Source: Glandiceps talaboti (lineage: Eukaryota > Hemichordata > Enteropneusta > Spengelidae). From it: a stretch of DNA of 64,000 nt. Made by a program: the position numbers and the translations under genes. Where the stretch lies: contig NC_135560.1 in the NCBI RefSeq assembly GCF_964340395.1, forward strand, positions 1,483,501 through 1,547,500, given 5' to 3'. Position 1 is the first letter of the stretch; each line of letters opens with the position of its first letter. This document shows, one piece after another, positions 42,081 through 57,000 of this stretch. The notes below the pieces were generated by a model, which did no database searches, was not told the origin of the DNA, and saw only the letters and a program-made list of their open reading frames with translations.

Positions 42081-45000
42081 GATGTTTTACTGTATACCAA
42101 ATGGGCCACAATGGTATGTTTTACTGTGTACTAAATGGGCCAGGATGGTGTGTTTTACTTTATACCAAAAAGGCCAGGATGGTATGTTTTACAGTATGCT
42201 AAATGGGCCAGGATGGTATGTGGTTTACTGTATACTAAATGGGCCAGGATGGTATGTGGTTTACTGTATACCAAATGGGCCAGGATGGTATGTTTTACAG
42301 TATACTAAATGGGCCAGGATGGTATGTTTTACAGTATACTGAACGGGCCAGGATGGCATGTTTTACTTTATACCAAAAAGGCCAGGATGGTATGTTTTAC
42401 TGTATACTAAATGGGCCAGGATGATATGTTTTACTGTATAACAAATAGGCAAGGATAGTATGTTTTACTGTATACCAAATGGGCCAGGATGGTATGTTTT
42501 ACTTTATACCAAAAAGGCCAGGATGGTATATTTTACTGTATACTAAATGGGCGAGAATGGTATGTGGTTTACTGTATAGTAAATGGGCCAGGATGGTGTG
42601 TGGTTTACTGTATACTAAATAGGCCAGGATGGTATGTTTTACTTTATACCAAAAAGGCCAGGATGGTATGTTTTACTTTATACCAAAAAAGCCAGGATGG
42701 TATATTTTACTTTATACTAAATGGGCCAGAATGGTATGTTTTACTGTATACTAAATGGGCCAGGATGGTATGTTTTACTGTATACTAAATAGGCCAGGAT
42801 GGTATGTTTTACTGTATACCAAACTGGCCAGGGTGGTATGTTTTACTTTATATCAAAAAGGCCAGGATGGTATGTTTTACAGAATACTAAATGGGCCAGG
42901 ATGGTATGTTTTACTTTATACCAAAAAAGCCAGGATGGTATATATTTTACTTTATACTAAATGGGCCAGAATGGTATGTTTTACTGTATACTAAATGGGC
43001 CAGGATGGTATGTTTTACTGTATACTAAATAGGCCAGGATGGTATGTTTTACTGTATACCAAACTGGCCAGGGTGGTATGTTTTACTTTATATCAAAAAG
43101 GCCAGGATGGTATGTTTTACAGAATACTAAATGAGCCAGGATGGTATGTTTTACTTTATACCAAAAGACCAGGATGGTATGTGGTTTACTGTATACTAAA
43201 TGGGCCAGGATGGTATGTTTTACTTTATACCAAAAAGGCCAGGATGGTATGTTTTACTATATACTAAATGGGCCAGAATGGTATGTGGTTTACTGTATGG
43301 TAACTGGGCCAGGATGGTATGTGGTTTACTGTATACTAAGTGGGCCAGGATGGTATGTTTTACTGTATACTAAATAGGCCAGGATGGTATGTTTTACTGT
43401 ATACCAAACTGGCCAGGATGGTATGTTTTACTTTATACCAAAAAGGCCAGGATGGTATGTTTTACTTTATACCAAAAAGGCCAGGATGGTATGTTTTACT
43501 GTATATCAAATGGGCCAGGATGGTATGTTTTACAGTATACTAAATGAGCCAGGATGGTGTGTGGTTTACTGTATACTAAATGGGCCAGGATGGTATGTTT
43601 TACTTTATACCAAAAAGGCCAGGATGGTATGTTTTACTGTATACCAAATGGGCCAGGATGGTATGTTTTACTGTATACTAAATGAGCCAGGATGGTGTGT
43701 GGTTTACTGTATACTAAATGGGCCAGGATGGTATGTTTTACTTTATACCAAAAAGGCCAGGATGGTATGTTTTACTTTATACCAAATAGGCCAGGATAGT
43801 ATGTTTTACTTTATACCAAAAAGGCCAGGATGGTGTGTTTTACTGTATACTAAATGGGCCAGGATGGTATATTTTACTGTATACCAAATAGGCAAGGATA
43901 GTATGTTTTACTGTATACTAAATGGGCCAGGATGGTATGTTTTACTGTATACCAATTAAGCAAGGATAGTATGTTTTACTGTATACCAAATGGGCCAGGA
44001 TGGTATGTTTTACTTTATACCAAAAAGGCCAGGATGGTATGTTTTACTATATACTAAATGGGCCAGAATGGTATGTGGTTTACTATATAGTAATTGGGCT
44101 AGGATGGTATGTGGTTTACTGTATACTAAATGGGCCAGGATGGTATGTTTTACTGTATACCAAATGGGCCAGAATAGTATGTGGTTTACTGTATAGTAAA
44201 TGGGCCAGGATGGTATGTGGTTTACTGTATACTAAATGGGCCAGGATGGTATGTTTTACTGTATACTAAATAGGCCAGGATGGTATGTTTTACTGTATAC
44301 CAAACTGACCAGGGAGGTATGTTTTACTTTATACCAAAAAGGCCAGGATGATATGTTTTCCTGTATACTAAATGGGCCAGGGTGGTATGTTTTACTTTAT
44401 ACCAAAAGACCAGGATGGTATGTTTTACTGTATACTAAATGGGCCAGGATGGTATGTTTTACTGTATACCAAAAAGGCCAGGATGGTGTGTTTTACAGTA
44501 TAGAAATAGGCCAGGATGGTATGTTTTTCTTTTTATACCAAAAAGGCCAGGATGGTATATTTTACTGTATACTAAATGTGCCAGGATGGTATGTTTTACT
44601 GTATACAAATAGGCCAGGATGGTATGTTTTACTTTATACCAAAAAGGCCAGGATGGTATGTTTTACTATATACTAAATGGGCCAGGATGGTATGTTTTAC
44701 TGTATACCAAATGGGCCAGGATGGTATGTTTTACAGTATACAAATAGGCCAGGATGGTGTGTGGTTTACTGTATACCAAATGGGCCAGGATGGTATGTTT
44801 TACTTTATACCAAAAAGGCCAGGATGGTATGTTTTACTTTATACCAAAAAGGCCAGGATGGTATGTTTTACTTTATACCAAAAAGGCCAGGATAGTATGT
44901 TTTACTGTATACTAAATGGGCCAGGATGGTATGTTTTACTGTATACAAATAGGCCAGGATGGTATATTTTACTGTATACAAATAGGCCAGGATGGTATAT

Positions 45001-48000
45001 TTTACTGTATACGAAAAGGCCAGGATGGTATATTTTACTGTATACAAATAGGCCAGGATGGTATGTTTTACTGCACACTAAATGGGCCAGGATGGTATGT
45101 TTTACTGTTTACTTAATGGGCCAGGATGGTATGTTTTACTGTATACCAAATGGGCCAGGATGGTATGTTTTACTGTATACCAAATGGGCCAGGATGGTAT
45201 GTTTTACAGTATACTAAATGAGCCAGGATGGTGTGTGGTTTACTGTATACTAAATGGGCCAGGATGGTATGTTTTACTTTATACCAAAAAGGCCAGGATG
45301 GTATGTTTTACTTTATACCAAATAGGCCAGGATAGTATGTTTTACTTTATACCAAAAAGGCCAGGATGCTGTGTTTTACTGTATACTAAATAGGCCAGGA
45401 TGGTATGTTTTACTGTATACCAAACTGACCAGGGAGGTATGTTTTACTTTATACCAAAAAGGCCAGGATGATATGTTTTCCTGTATACTAAATGGGCCAG
45501 GGTGGTATGTTTTACTTTATACCAAAAGACCAGGATGGTATGTTTTACTGTATACTAAATGGGCCAGGATGGTATGTTTTACTGTATACCAAAAAGGCCA
45601 GGATGGTGTGTTTTACAGTATAGAAATAGGCCAGGATGGTATGTTTTTCTTTTTATACCAAAAAGGCCAGGATGGTATATTTTACTGTATACTAAATGTG
45701 CCAGGATGGTATGTTTTACTGTATACAAATAGGCCAGGATGGTATGTTTTACTTTATACCAAAAAGGCCAGGATGGTATGTTTTACTATATACTAAATGG
45801 GCCAGGATGGTATGTTTTACTGTATACCAAATGGGCCAGGATGGTATGTTTTACAGTATACAAATAGGCCAGGATGGTGTGTGGTTTACTGTATACCAAA
45901 TGGGCCAGGATGGTATGTTTTACTTTATACCAAAAAGGCCAGGATGGTATGTTTTACTTTATACCAAAAAGGCCAGGATGGTATGTTTTACTTTATACCA
46001 AAAAGGCCAGGATAGTATGTTTTACTGTATACTAAATGGGCCAGGATGGTATGTTTTACTGTATACAAATAGGCCAGGATGGTATATTTTACTGTATACA
46101 AATAGGCCAGGATGGTATATTTTACTGTATACGAAAAGGCCAGGATGGTATATTTTACTGTATACAAATAGGCCAGGATGGTATGTTTTACTGCACACTA
46201 AATGGGCCAGGATGGTATGTTTTACTGTTTACTTAATGGGCCAGGATGGTATGTTTTACTGTATACCAAATGGGCCAGGATGGTATGTTTTACTGTATAC
46301 CAAATGGGCCAGGATGGTATGTTTTACAGTATACTAAATGAGCCAGGATGGTGTGTGGTTTACTGTATACTAAATGGGCCAGGATGGTATGTTTTACTTT
46401 ATACCAAAAAGGCCAGGATGGTATGTTTTACTTTATACCAAATAGGCCAGGATAGTATGTTTTACTTTATACCAAAAAGGCCAGGATGCTGTGTTTTACT
46501 TTATACCAAATAGGCCAGGATGGTATGTTTTACAGTATAGAAATAGGCCAGGATGGTATGTTTTACTTCATACCAAAAAGGCCAGGATGGTATGTTTTAC
46601 TGTATACTAAATGGACCAGAATGGTATGTGGTTTACTGTATAGTAAATGGGCCAGGATGATGTGTGGTTCACTGTATACTAAATGGGCCAGGATGGTATG
46701 TTTTACTGTATACTAAATAGGCCAGGATGGTATGTTTTACTGTATACCAAACTGGCCAGGATGGTATGTTTTACTTTATACCAAAAAGGCCAGGATGGTA
46801 TGTTTTACAGTACATTGTATAATAAATGGGCCAGGATGGTATGGTTTACAGTATACAAAATGGGCCAGGATGGTATGTTTTACAGTATACTAAATGGGCC
46901 AGGATAGCATGTTTTACTTTATACCAAAAAGGCCAGGATGGTATGTTTTACTGTATACTAAATGGGCCAGGATGGTATGTTTTACTGTATACCAAATAGG
47001 CAAGGATAGTATGTTTTACTGTATATCAAATGGGCCAGGATGGTATGTTTTACTTTATACCAAAAAGGCCAGGATGGTATGTTTTACTATATACTAAATG
47101 GGCCAGAATGGTATGTGGTTTACTGTATAGTAACTGGGCCAGGATGGTATGTGGTTTACTGTATACTAAATTGGCCAGGATGGTATGTTTTACTTTATAC
47201 CAAAAAGGCCAGGATGGTATGTTTTACTATATACTAAATGGGCCAGAATGGTATGTGGTTTACTGTATAGTAACTGGGCCAGGATGGTATGTGGTTTACT
47301 GTATACTAAATGGGCCAGGATGGTATGTTTTACTGTATACTAAATGGGCCAGGATGGTATGTTTTACTGTATACCAAATAGGCCAGGATAGTATGTTTTA
47401 CTGTATACCAAATGGGCCAGGATGGTATGTTTTACTTTATACCAAAAAGGCCAGGATAGTATGTTTTACTTTATACCAAAAAGGCCAGGATGGTATGTTT
47501 TACTGTATACAAATAGGCCAGGATGGTATGTTTTACTTTATACCAAAAAGGCCACAATGGTATGTTTTACTGTATACTAAATGGGCCAGGATGGTATGTT
47601 TTACTTTATACCAAAAAGGCCAGGATGGTATGTTTTACTATATACTAAATGGGCCAGAATGGTATGTGGTTTACTGTATAGTAACTGGGCCAGGATGGTA
47701 TGTGGTTTACTGTATACTAAATGGGCCAGGATGGTATGTTTTACTTTATACCACAAAGGCCAGGATGGTATGTTTTACTATATACTAAATGGGCCAGAAT
47801 GGTATGTGATTTACTGTATAGTAACTGGGCCAGGATGGTATGTGGTTTACTGTATACTAAATGGGCCAGGATGGTATGTTTTACTGTATACTAAATGGGC
47901 CAGGATGGTATGTTTTACTGTATACCAAATAGGCCAGGATAGTATGTTTTACTGTATACCAAATGGGCCAGGATGGTATGTTTTACTTTATACCAAAAAG

Positions 48001-51000
48001 GCCAGGATGTTATGTTTTACTTTATACCAAAAAGGCCAGGATGGTATGTTTTACTTTATACCAAATAGGCCAGGATGATATGTTTCACTTTATACCAAAA
48101 AGGCTAGGATGGTATGTTTTACTGTATACTAAATGGGCCAGGATGGTATGTTTTACTGTATACAAATAGGCCAGGATGGTATATTTTACTGTATACAAAT
48201 AGGCCAGGATGGTATATTTTACTGTATACAAATAGGCCAGGATGGTATATTTTACTGTATACAAATAGGCCAGGATGGTATATTTTACTGTATACAAATA
48301 GGCAAGGATGGTATGTTTTACTGCACACTAAATGGGCCAGGATGGTATGTTTTACTGTATACTTAATGGGCCAGGATGGTATGTTTTACTGTATACCAAA
48401 TAGGCAAGGATAGTATGTTTTACTGTATACCAAATGGGCCAGGATGGTATGTTTTACTTTATACCAAAAAGGCCAGGATAGTATGTTTTACTTTATACCA
48501 AAAAGGCCAGGATGGTATGTTTTACTGTATACAAATAGGCCAGGATGGTATGTTTTACTTTATACCAAAAAGGCCACAATGGTATGTTTTACTGTATACT
48601 AAATGGGCCAGGATGGTATGTTTTACTTTATACCAAAAAGGCCAGGATGGTATGTTTTACTATATACTAAATGGGCCAGAATGGTATGTGGTTTACTGTA
48701 TAGTAACTGGGCCAGGATGGTATGTGGTTTACTGTATACTAAATGGGCCAGGATGGTATGTTTTACTTTATACCACAAAGGCCAGGATGGTATGTTTTAC
48801 TATATACTAAATGGGCCAGAATGGTATGTGGTTTACTGTATAGTAACTGGGCCAGGATGGTATGTGGTTTACTGTATACTAAATGGGCCAGGATGGTATG
48901 TTTTACTGTATACTAAATGGGCCAGGATGGTATGTTTTACTGTATACCAAATAGGCCAGGATAGTATGTTTTACTGTATACCAAATGGGCCAGGATGGTA
49001 TGTTTTACTTTATACCAAAAAGGCCAGGATGGTATGTTTTACTTTATACCAAAAAGGCCAGGATTGTATGTTTTACTTTATACCAAATAGGCCAGGATGA
49101 TATGTTTCACTTTATACCAAAAAGGCTAGGATGGTATGTTTTACTGTATACTAAATGGGCCAGGATGGTATGTTTTACTGTATACAAATAGGCCAGGATG
49201 GTATATTTTACTGTATACAAATAGGCCAGGATGGTATATTTTACTGTATACAAATAGGCCAGGATGGTATATTTTACTGTATACAAATAGGCCAGGATGG
49301 TATATTTTACTGTATACAAATAGGCCAGGATGGTATATTTTACTGTATACAAATAGGCAAGGATGGTATGTTTTACTGCACACTAAATGGGCCAGGATGG
49401 TATGTTTTACTGTATACTTAATGGGCCAGGATGGTATGTTTTACTGTATACCAAATGGGCCAGGATGGTATGTTTTACAGTATACTAAATGAGCCAGGAT
49501 GGTGTGTGGTTTACTGTATACTAAATGGGCCAGGATGGTATGTTTTACTTTATACCAAAAAGGCCAGGATGGTATGTTTTACTTTATACCAAATAGGCCA
49601 GGATAGTATGTTTTACTTTATACCAAAAAGGCCAGGATGGTGTGTTTTACTTTATACCAAATAGGCCAGATAGTATGTTTTACTTTATACCAAAAAGGCC
49701 AGGATGGTGTGTTTTACTGTATAGAAATAGGCCAGGATGGTATGTTTTACTTTATACCAAAAAGGCCAGGATGGTATGTTTTACTGTATACTAAATGGGC
49801 CAGAATGGTATGTCGTTTACTGTATAGTAAATGGGCCAGGATGGTGTGTGGTTTACTGTATACTAATTGGGCCAGGATGGTATGTTTTACTGTATACTAA
49901 ATAGGCCAGGATGGTATGTTTTACTGTATACCAAACTGGCCAGGATGGTATGTTTTACTTTATACCACAAAGGCCAGGATGGTATGTTTTACTATATACT
50001 AAATGGGCCAGAATGGTATGTGGTTTACTGTATAGTAACTGGGCCAGGATGGTATGTGGTTTACTGTATACTAAATGGGCCAGGATGGTATGTTTTACTG
50101 TATACTAAATGGGCCAGGATGGTATGTTTTACTGTATACCAAATAGGCCAGGATAGTATGTTTTACTGTATACCAAATGGGCCAGGATGGTATGTTTTAC
50201 TTTATACCAAAAAGGCCAGGATGGTATGTTTTACTTTATACCAAAAAGGCCAGGATGGTATGTTTTACTTCATACCAAATAGGCCAGGATGATATGTTTC
50301 ACTTTATACCAAAAAGGCTAGGATGGTATGTTTTACTGTATACTAAATGGGCCAGGATGGTATGTTTTACTGTATACAAATAGGCCAGGATGGTATATTT
50401 TACTGTATACAAATAGGCCAGGATGGTATATTTTACTGTATACAAATAGGCCAGGATGGTATATTTTACTGTATACAAATAGGCCAGGATGGTATATTTT
50501 ACTGTATACAAATAGGCAAGGATGGTATGTTTTACTGCACACTAAATGGGCCAGGATGGTATGTTTTACTGTATACTTAATGGGCCAGGATGGTATGTTT
50601 TACTGTATACCAAATGGGCCAGGATGGTATGTTTTACAGTATACTAAATGAGCCAGGATGGTGTGTGGTTTACTGTATACTAAATGGGCCAGGATGGTAT
50701 GTTTTACTTTATACCAAAAAGGCCAGGATGGTATGTTTTACTGTATACCAAATAGGCCAGGATAGTATGTTTTACTTTATACCAAAAAGGCCAGGATGGT
50801 GTGTTTTACTTTATACCAAATAGGCCAGATAGTATGTTTTACTTTATACCAAAAAGGCCAGGATGGTGTGTTTTACTGTATAGAAATAGGCCAGGATGGT
50901 ATGTTTTACTTTATACCAAAAAGGCCAGGATGGTATGTTTTACTGTATACTAAATGGGCCAGAATGGTATGTGGTTTACTGTATAGTAAATGGGCCAGGA

Positions 51001-54000
51001 TGGTGTGTGGTTTACTGTATACTAATTGGGCCAGGATGGTATGTTTTACTGTATACTAAATAGGCCAGGATGGTATGTTTTACTGTATACCAAACTGGCC
51101 AGGATGGTATGTTCTACTTTATACCAAAAAGGCCAGGATGGTATGTTTTACTGTATACTAAATGGGCCAGGATAGCATATTTTACTTTATACCAAAAAGG
51201 CCAGGATGGTATGTTTTACTGTATACTAAATGGGCCAGGATGGTATGTTTTACTGTATACCAAATAGGCAAGGATAGTATGTTTTACTGTATATCAAATG
51301 GGCCAGGATGGTATGTTTTACTTTATACCAAAAAGGCCAGGATGGTATGTTTTACTATATACTAAATGGGCCAGAATGGTATGTGGTTTACTGTATAGTA
51401 ACTGGGCCAGGATGGTATGTGGTTTACTGTATACTAAATGGGCCAGGATGGTACGTTTTACTGTATACTAAATGGGCCAGGATGGTATGTTTTACTGTAT
51501 ACCAAATAGGCCAGGATAGTATGTTTTACTGTATACCAAACGGGCCAGGATGGTATGTTTTACTTTATACCAAAAAAGCCAGGATGGTATATTTTACTGT
51601 GTACTATTTGGGCCAGAATGGTATGTTTTACTGTATACTAAATGGGCCAGGGTGGTATGTTTTACTGTATACTAAATAGGCCAGGATGGTATGTTTTACT
51701 GTATACCAAACTGGCCAGGGTGGTATGTTTTACTTTATACCAAAAAGGCCAGGATGGTATGTTTTACAGAATACTAAATGGGCCAGGATGGTATGCTTTA
51801 CTTTATACCAAAAGACCAGGATGGTATGTGCTTTACTGTATACTAAATGGGCCAGGATGGTATGTGGTTTACTGTATACTAAGTGGGCCAGGATGGTATG
51901 TTTTACTGTATACTAAATAGGCCAGGATGGTATGTTTTACTGTATACCAAACTGGCCAGGGTGGTATGTTTTACTTTATACCAAAAAGGCCAGGATGGTA
52001 TGTTTTACTGTATACTAAATGGGCCAGGATGGTATGTTTTACTTTATACCATAAGACCAGGATGGTATGTTTTACTGTATACAAATAGGCCAGCATGGTA
52101 TGTTTTACTTTATACCAAAAAGGACAGGATGGTATGTTTTACTGTATACTAACTGGGCCAGGATGGTATGTTTTACTGTATACCAAATGGGCCAGGATGG
52201 TATGTTTTAGGTATACCAAAAAGGCCAGGATGGTATGTTTTATTGTATACCAAAAAGGCCAGGATGGTATGTTTTACTTTATACCAAAAAGGCCAGGATG
52301 GTATGTTTTACTTTATACCAAAAAGCCCAGGATGGTATGTTTTACTTTATACCAAAAAGGCCAGATGGTATGTTTTACTTTATACCAAATAGGCCAGGAT
52401 AGTATGTTTTACTTTATACCAAAAAGGCCAGGATGGTGTGTTTTACTGTATAGAAATAGGCCAGGATGGTATGTTTTACTTCATACCAAAAAGGCCAGCA
52501 TGGTATGTTTTACTGTATACTAAATGGGCCAGGATGGTATATTTCACTGTATACCAAATAGGCAAGGATAGTATGTTTTACTGTATACTAAATGGGCCAG
52601 GATGGTATGTTTTACTTTATACCAAAAAGGCCAGGATGGTATGTTTTACTATATACTAAATGGGCCAGAATGGTATGTGGTTTACTATATAGTAATTGGG
52701 CTAGGATGGTATGTGGTTTACTGTATACTAAATGGGCCAGGATGGTATGTTTTACTGTATACCAAATGGGCCAGAATAGTATGTGGTTTCCTGTATAGTA
52801 AATGGGCCAGGATGGTATGTGGTTTACTGTATACTAAATGGGCCAGGATGGTATGTTTTACTGTATACTAAATAGGCCAGGATGGTATGTTTTACTGTAT
52901 ACCAAACTGACCAGGGAGGTATGTTTTACTGTATACCAAAAAGGCCAGGATGGTATGTTTTCCTGTATACTAAATGGGCCAGGGTGGTATGTTTTACTTT
53001 ATACCAAAAGACCAGGATGGTATGTTTTACTGTATACTAAATGGGCCAGGATGGTATGTTTTACTGTATACCAAAAAGGCCAGGATGGTGTGTTTTACAG
53101 TATAGAAATAGGCCAGGATGGTATGTTTTTCTTTTTATACCAAAAAGGCCAGGATGGTATATTTTACTGTATACTAAATGTGCCAGGATGGTATGTTTTA
53201 CTGTATACAAATAGGCCAGGATTGTATGTTTTACTTTATACCAAAAAGGCCAGGATGGTATGTTTTACTATATACTAAATGGGCCAGGATGGTAGGTTTT
53301 ACTGTATACCAAATGGGCCAGGATGGTATGTTTTACAGTATACAAATAGGCCAGGATGGTGTGTGGTTTACTGTATACCAAATGGGCCAGGATGGTATGT
53401 TTTACTTTATACCAAAAAGGCCAGGATGGTATGTTTTACTTTATACCAAAAAGTCCAGGATGGTATGTTTTACTTTATACCAAAAAGGCCAGGATAGTAT
53501 GTTTTACTGTATACTAAATGGGCCAGGATGGTATGTTTTACTGTATACAAATAGGCCAGGATGGTATATTTTACTGTATACAAATAGGCCAGGATGGTAT
53601 ATTTTACTGTATACGAAAAGGCCAGGATGGTATATTTTACTGTATACAAATAGGCCAGGATGGTATATTTTACTGTATACAAATAGGCCAGGATGGTATG
53701 TTTTACTGCACACTAAATGGGCCAGGATGGTATGTTTTACTGTATACTTAATGGGCCAGGATGGTATGTTTTACTGTATACCAAATGGGCCAGGATGGTA
53801 TGTTTTACAGTATACTAAATGAGCCAGGATGGTGTGTGGTTTACTGTATACTAAATGGGCCAGGATGGTATGTTTTACTTTATACCAAAAAGGCCAGGAT
53901 GGTATGTTTTACTTTATACCAAATAGGCCAGGATAGTATGTTTTACTTTATACCAAAAAGGCCAGGATGCTGTGTTTTACTTTATACCAAATAGGCCAGG

Positions 54001-57000
54001 ATGGTATGTTTTACAGTATAGAAATAGGCCAGGATGGTATGTTTTACTTCATACCAAAAAGGCCAGGATGGTATGTTTTACTGTATACTAAATGGGCCAG
54101 AATGGTATGTGGTTTACTGTATAGTAAATGGGCCAGGATGGTGTGTGGTTCACTGTATACTAAATGGGCCAGGATGGTATGTTTTACTGTATACTAAATA
54201 GGCCAGGATGGTATGTTTTACTGTATACCAAACTGGCCAGGATGGTATGTTTTACTTTATACCAAAAAGGCCAGGATGGTATGTTTTACAGTACATTGTA
54301 TAATAAATGGGCCAGGATGGTATGTTTTATAGTATACAAAATGGGCCAGGATGGTATGTTTTACAGTATACTAAATGGGCCAGGATAGCATGTTTTACTT
54401 TATACCAAAAAGGCCAGGATGGTATGTTTTACTGTATACTAAATGGGCCAGGATGGTATGTTTTACTGTATACCAAATAGGCAAGGATACTATGTTTTAC
54501 TGTATATCAAATGGGCCAGGATGGTATGTTTTACTTTATACCAAAAAGGCCAGGATGGTATGTTTTACTATATACTAAATGGGCCAGAATGGTATGTGGT
54601 TTACTGTATAGTAACTGGGCCAGGATGGTATGTGGTTTACTGTATACTAGATTGGCCAGGATGGTATGTTTTACTTTATACCAAAAAGGCCAGGATGGTA
54701 TGTTTTACTATATACTAAATGGGCCAGAATGGTATGTGGTTTACTGTATAGTAACTGGGCCAGGATGGTATGTGGTTTAGTGTATACTAAATGGGCCAGG
54801 ATGGTATGTTTTACTGTATACTAAATGGGCCAGGATGGTATGTTTTACTGTATACCAAATAGGCAAGGATAGTATGTTTTACTGTATACCAAATGGGCCA
54901 GGATGGTATGTTTTACTTTATACCAAAAAGGCCAGGATAGTATGTTTTACTTTATACCAAAAAGGCCAGGATGGTATGTTTTACTGTATACAAATAGGCC
55001 AGGATGGTATGTTTTACTTTATACCAAAAAGGCCACAATGGTATGTTTTACTGTATACTAAATGGGCCAGGATGGTATGTTTTACTTTATACCAAAAAGG
55101 CCAGGATGGTATGTTTTACTATATACTAAATGGGCCAGAATGGTATGTGGTTTACTGTATAGTAACTGAGCCAGGATGGTATGTGGTTTACTGTATACTA
55201 AATGGGCCAGGATGGTATGTTTTACTTTATACCACAAAGGCCAGGATGGTATGTTTTACTATATACTAAATGGGCCAGAATGGTATGTGGTTTACTGTAT
55301 AGTAACTGGGCCAGGATGGTATGTTTTACTGTATACTAAATGGGCCAGGATGGTATGTTTTACTGTATACCAAATAGGCCAGGATAGTATGTTTTACTGT
55401 ATACCAAATGGGCCAGGATGATATGTTTTACTTTATACCAAAAAGGCCAGGATGGTATGTTTTACTTTATACCAAAAAGGCCAGGATGGTATGTTTTACT
55501 TTATACCAAATAGGCCAGGATGATATGTTTCACTTTATACCAAAAAGGCTAGGATGGTATGTTTTACTGTATACTAAATGGGCCAGGATGGTATGTTTTA
55601 CTGTATACAAATAGGCCAGGATGGTATATTTTACTGTATACAAATAGGCCAGGATGGTATATTTTACTGTATACAAATAGGCCAGGATGGTATATTTTAC
55701 TGTATACAAATAGGCCAGGATGGTATATTTTACTGTATACAAATAGGCAAGGATGGTATGTTTTACTGCACACTAAATGGGCCAGGATGGTATGTTTTAC
55801 TGTATACTGAATGGGCCAGGATGGTATGTTTTACTGTATACCAAATGGGCCAGGATGGTATGTTTTACAGTATACTAAATGAGCCAGGATGGTGTGTGGT
55901 TTACTGTATACTAAATGGGCCAGGATGGTATGTTTTACTTTATACCAAAAAGGCCAGGATGGTATGTTTTACTTTATACCAAATAGGCCAGGATAGTATG
56001 TTTTACTTTATACCAAAAAGGCCAGGATGGTGTGTTTTACTTTATACCAAATAGGCCAGATAGTATGTTTTACTTTATACCAAAAAGGCCAGGATTGTGT
56101 GTTTTACTGTATAGAAATAGGCCAGGATGGTATGTTTTAATTTATACCAAAAAGGCCAGGATGGTATATTTTACTGTATACTATTTGGGCCAGAATAGTA
56201 TGTTTTACTGTATACTAAATGGGCCAGGGTGGTATGTTTTACTGTATGCTAAATAGGCCAGGATGGTATGTTTTACTGTATACCAAACTGGCCAGGGTGG
56301 TATGTTTTACTTTATACCAAAAAGGCCAGGATGGTATGTTTTACAGAATACTAAATGGGCCAGGATGGTATGCTTTACTTTATACCAAAAGACCAGGATG
56401 GTATGTGCTTTACTGTATACTAAATGGGCCAGGATGGTATGTGGTTTACTGTATACTAAGTGGGCCAGGATGGTATGTTTTACTGTATACTAAATAGGCC
56501 AGGATGGTATGTTTTACTGTATACCAAACTGGCCAGGGTGGTATGTTTTACTTTATACCAAAAAGGCCAGGATGGTATGTTTTACTGTATACTAAATGGG
56601 CCAGGATGGTATGTTTTACTTTATACCATAAGACCAGGATGGTATGTTTTACTGTATACAAATAGGCCAGCATGGTATGTTTTACTTTATACCAAAAAGG
56701 CCAGGATGGTATGTTTTACTGTATACTAACTGGGCCAGGATGGTATGTTTTACTGTATACCAAATGGGCCAGGGTGGTATGTTTTACGTATACCAAAAAG
56801 GCCAGGATGGTATGTTTTATTGTATACCAAAAAGGCCAGGATGGTATGTTTTACTTTATACCAAAAAGGCCAGGATGGTATGTTTTACTTTATACCAAAA
56901 AGGCCAGGATGGTATGTTTTACTTTATACCAAATAGGCCAGGATAGTATGTTTTACTTTATACCAAAAAGGCCAGGATGGTGTGTTTTACTGTATAGAAA

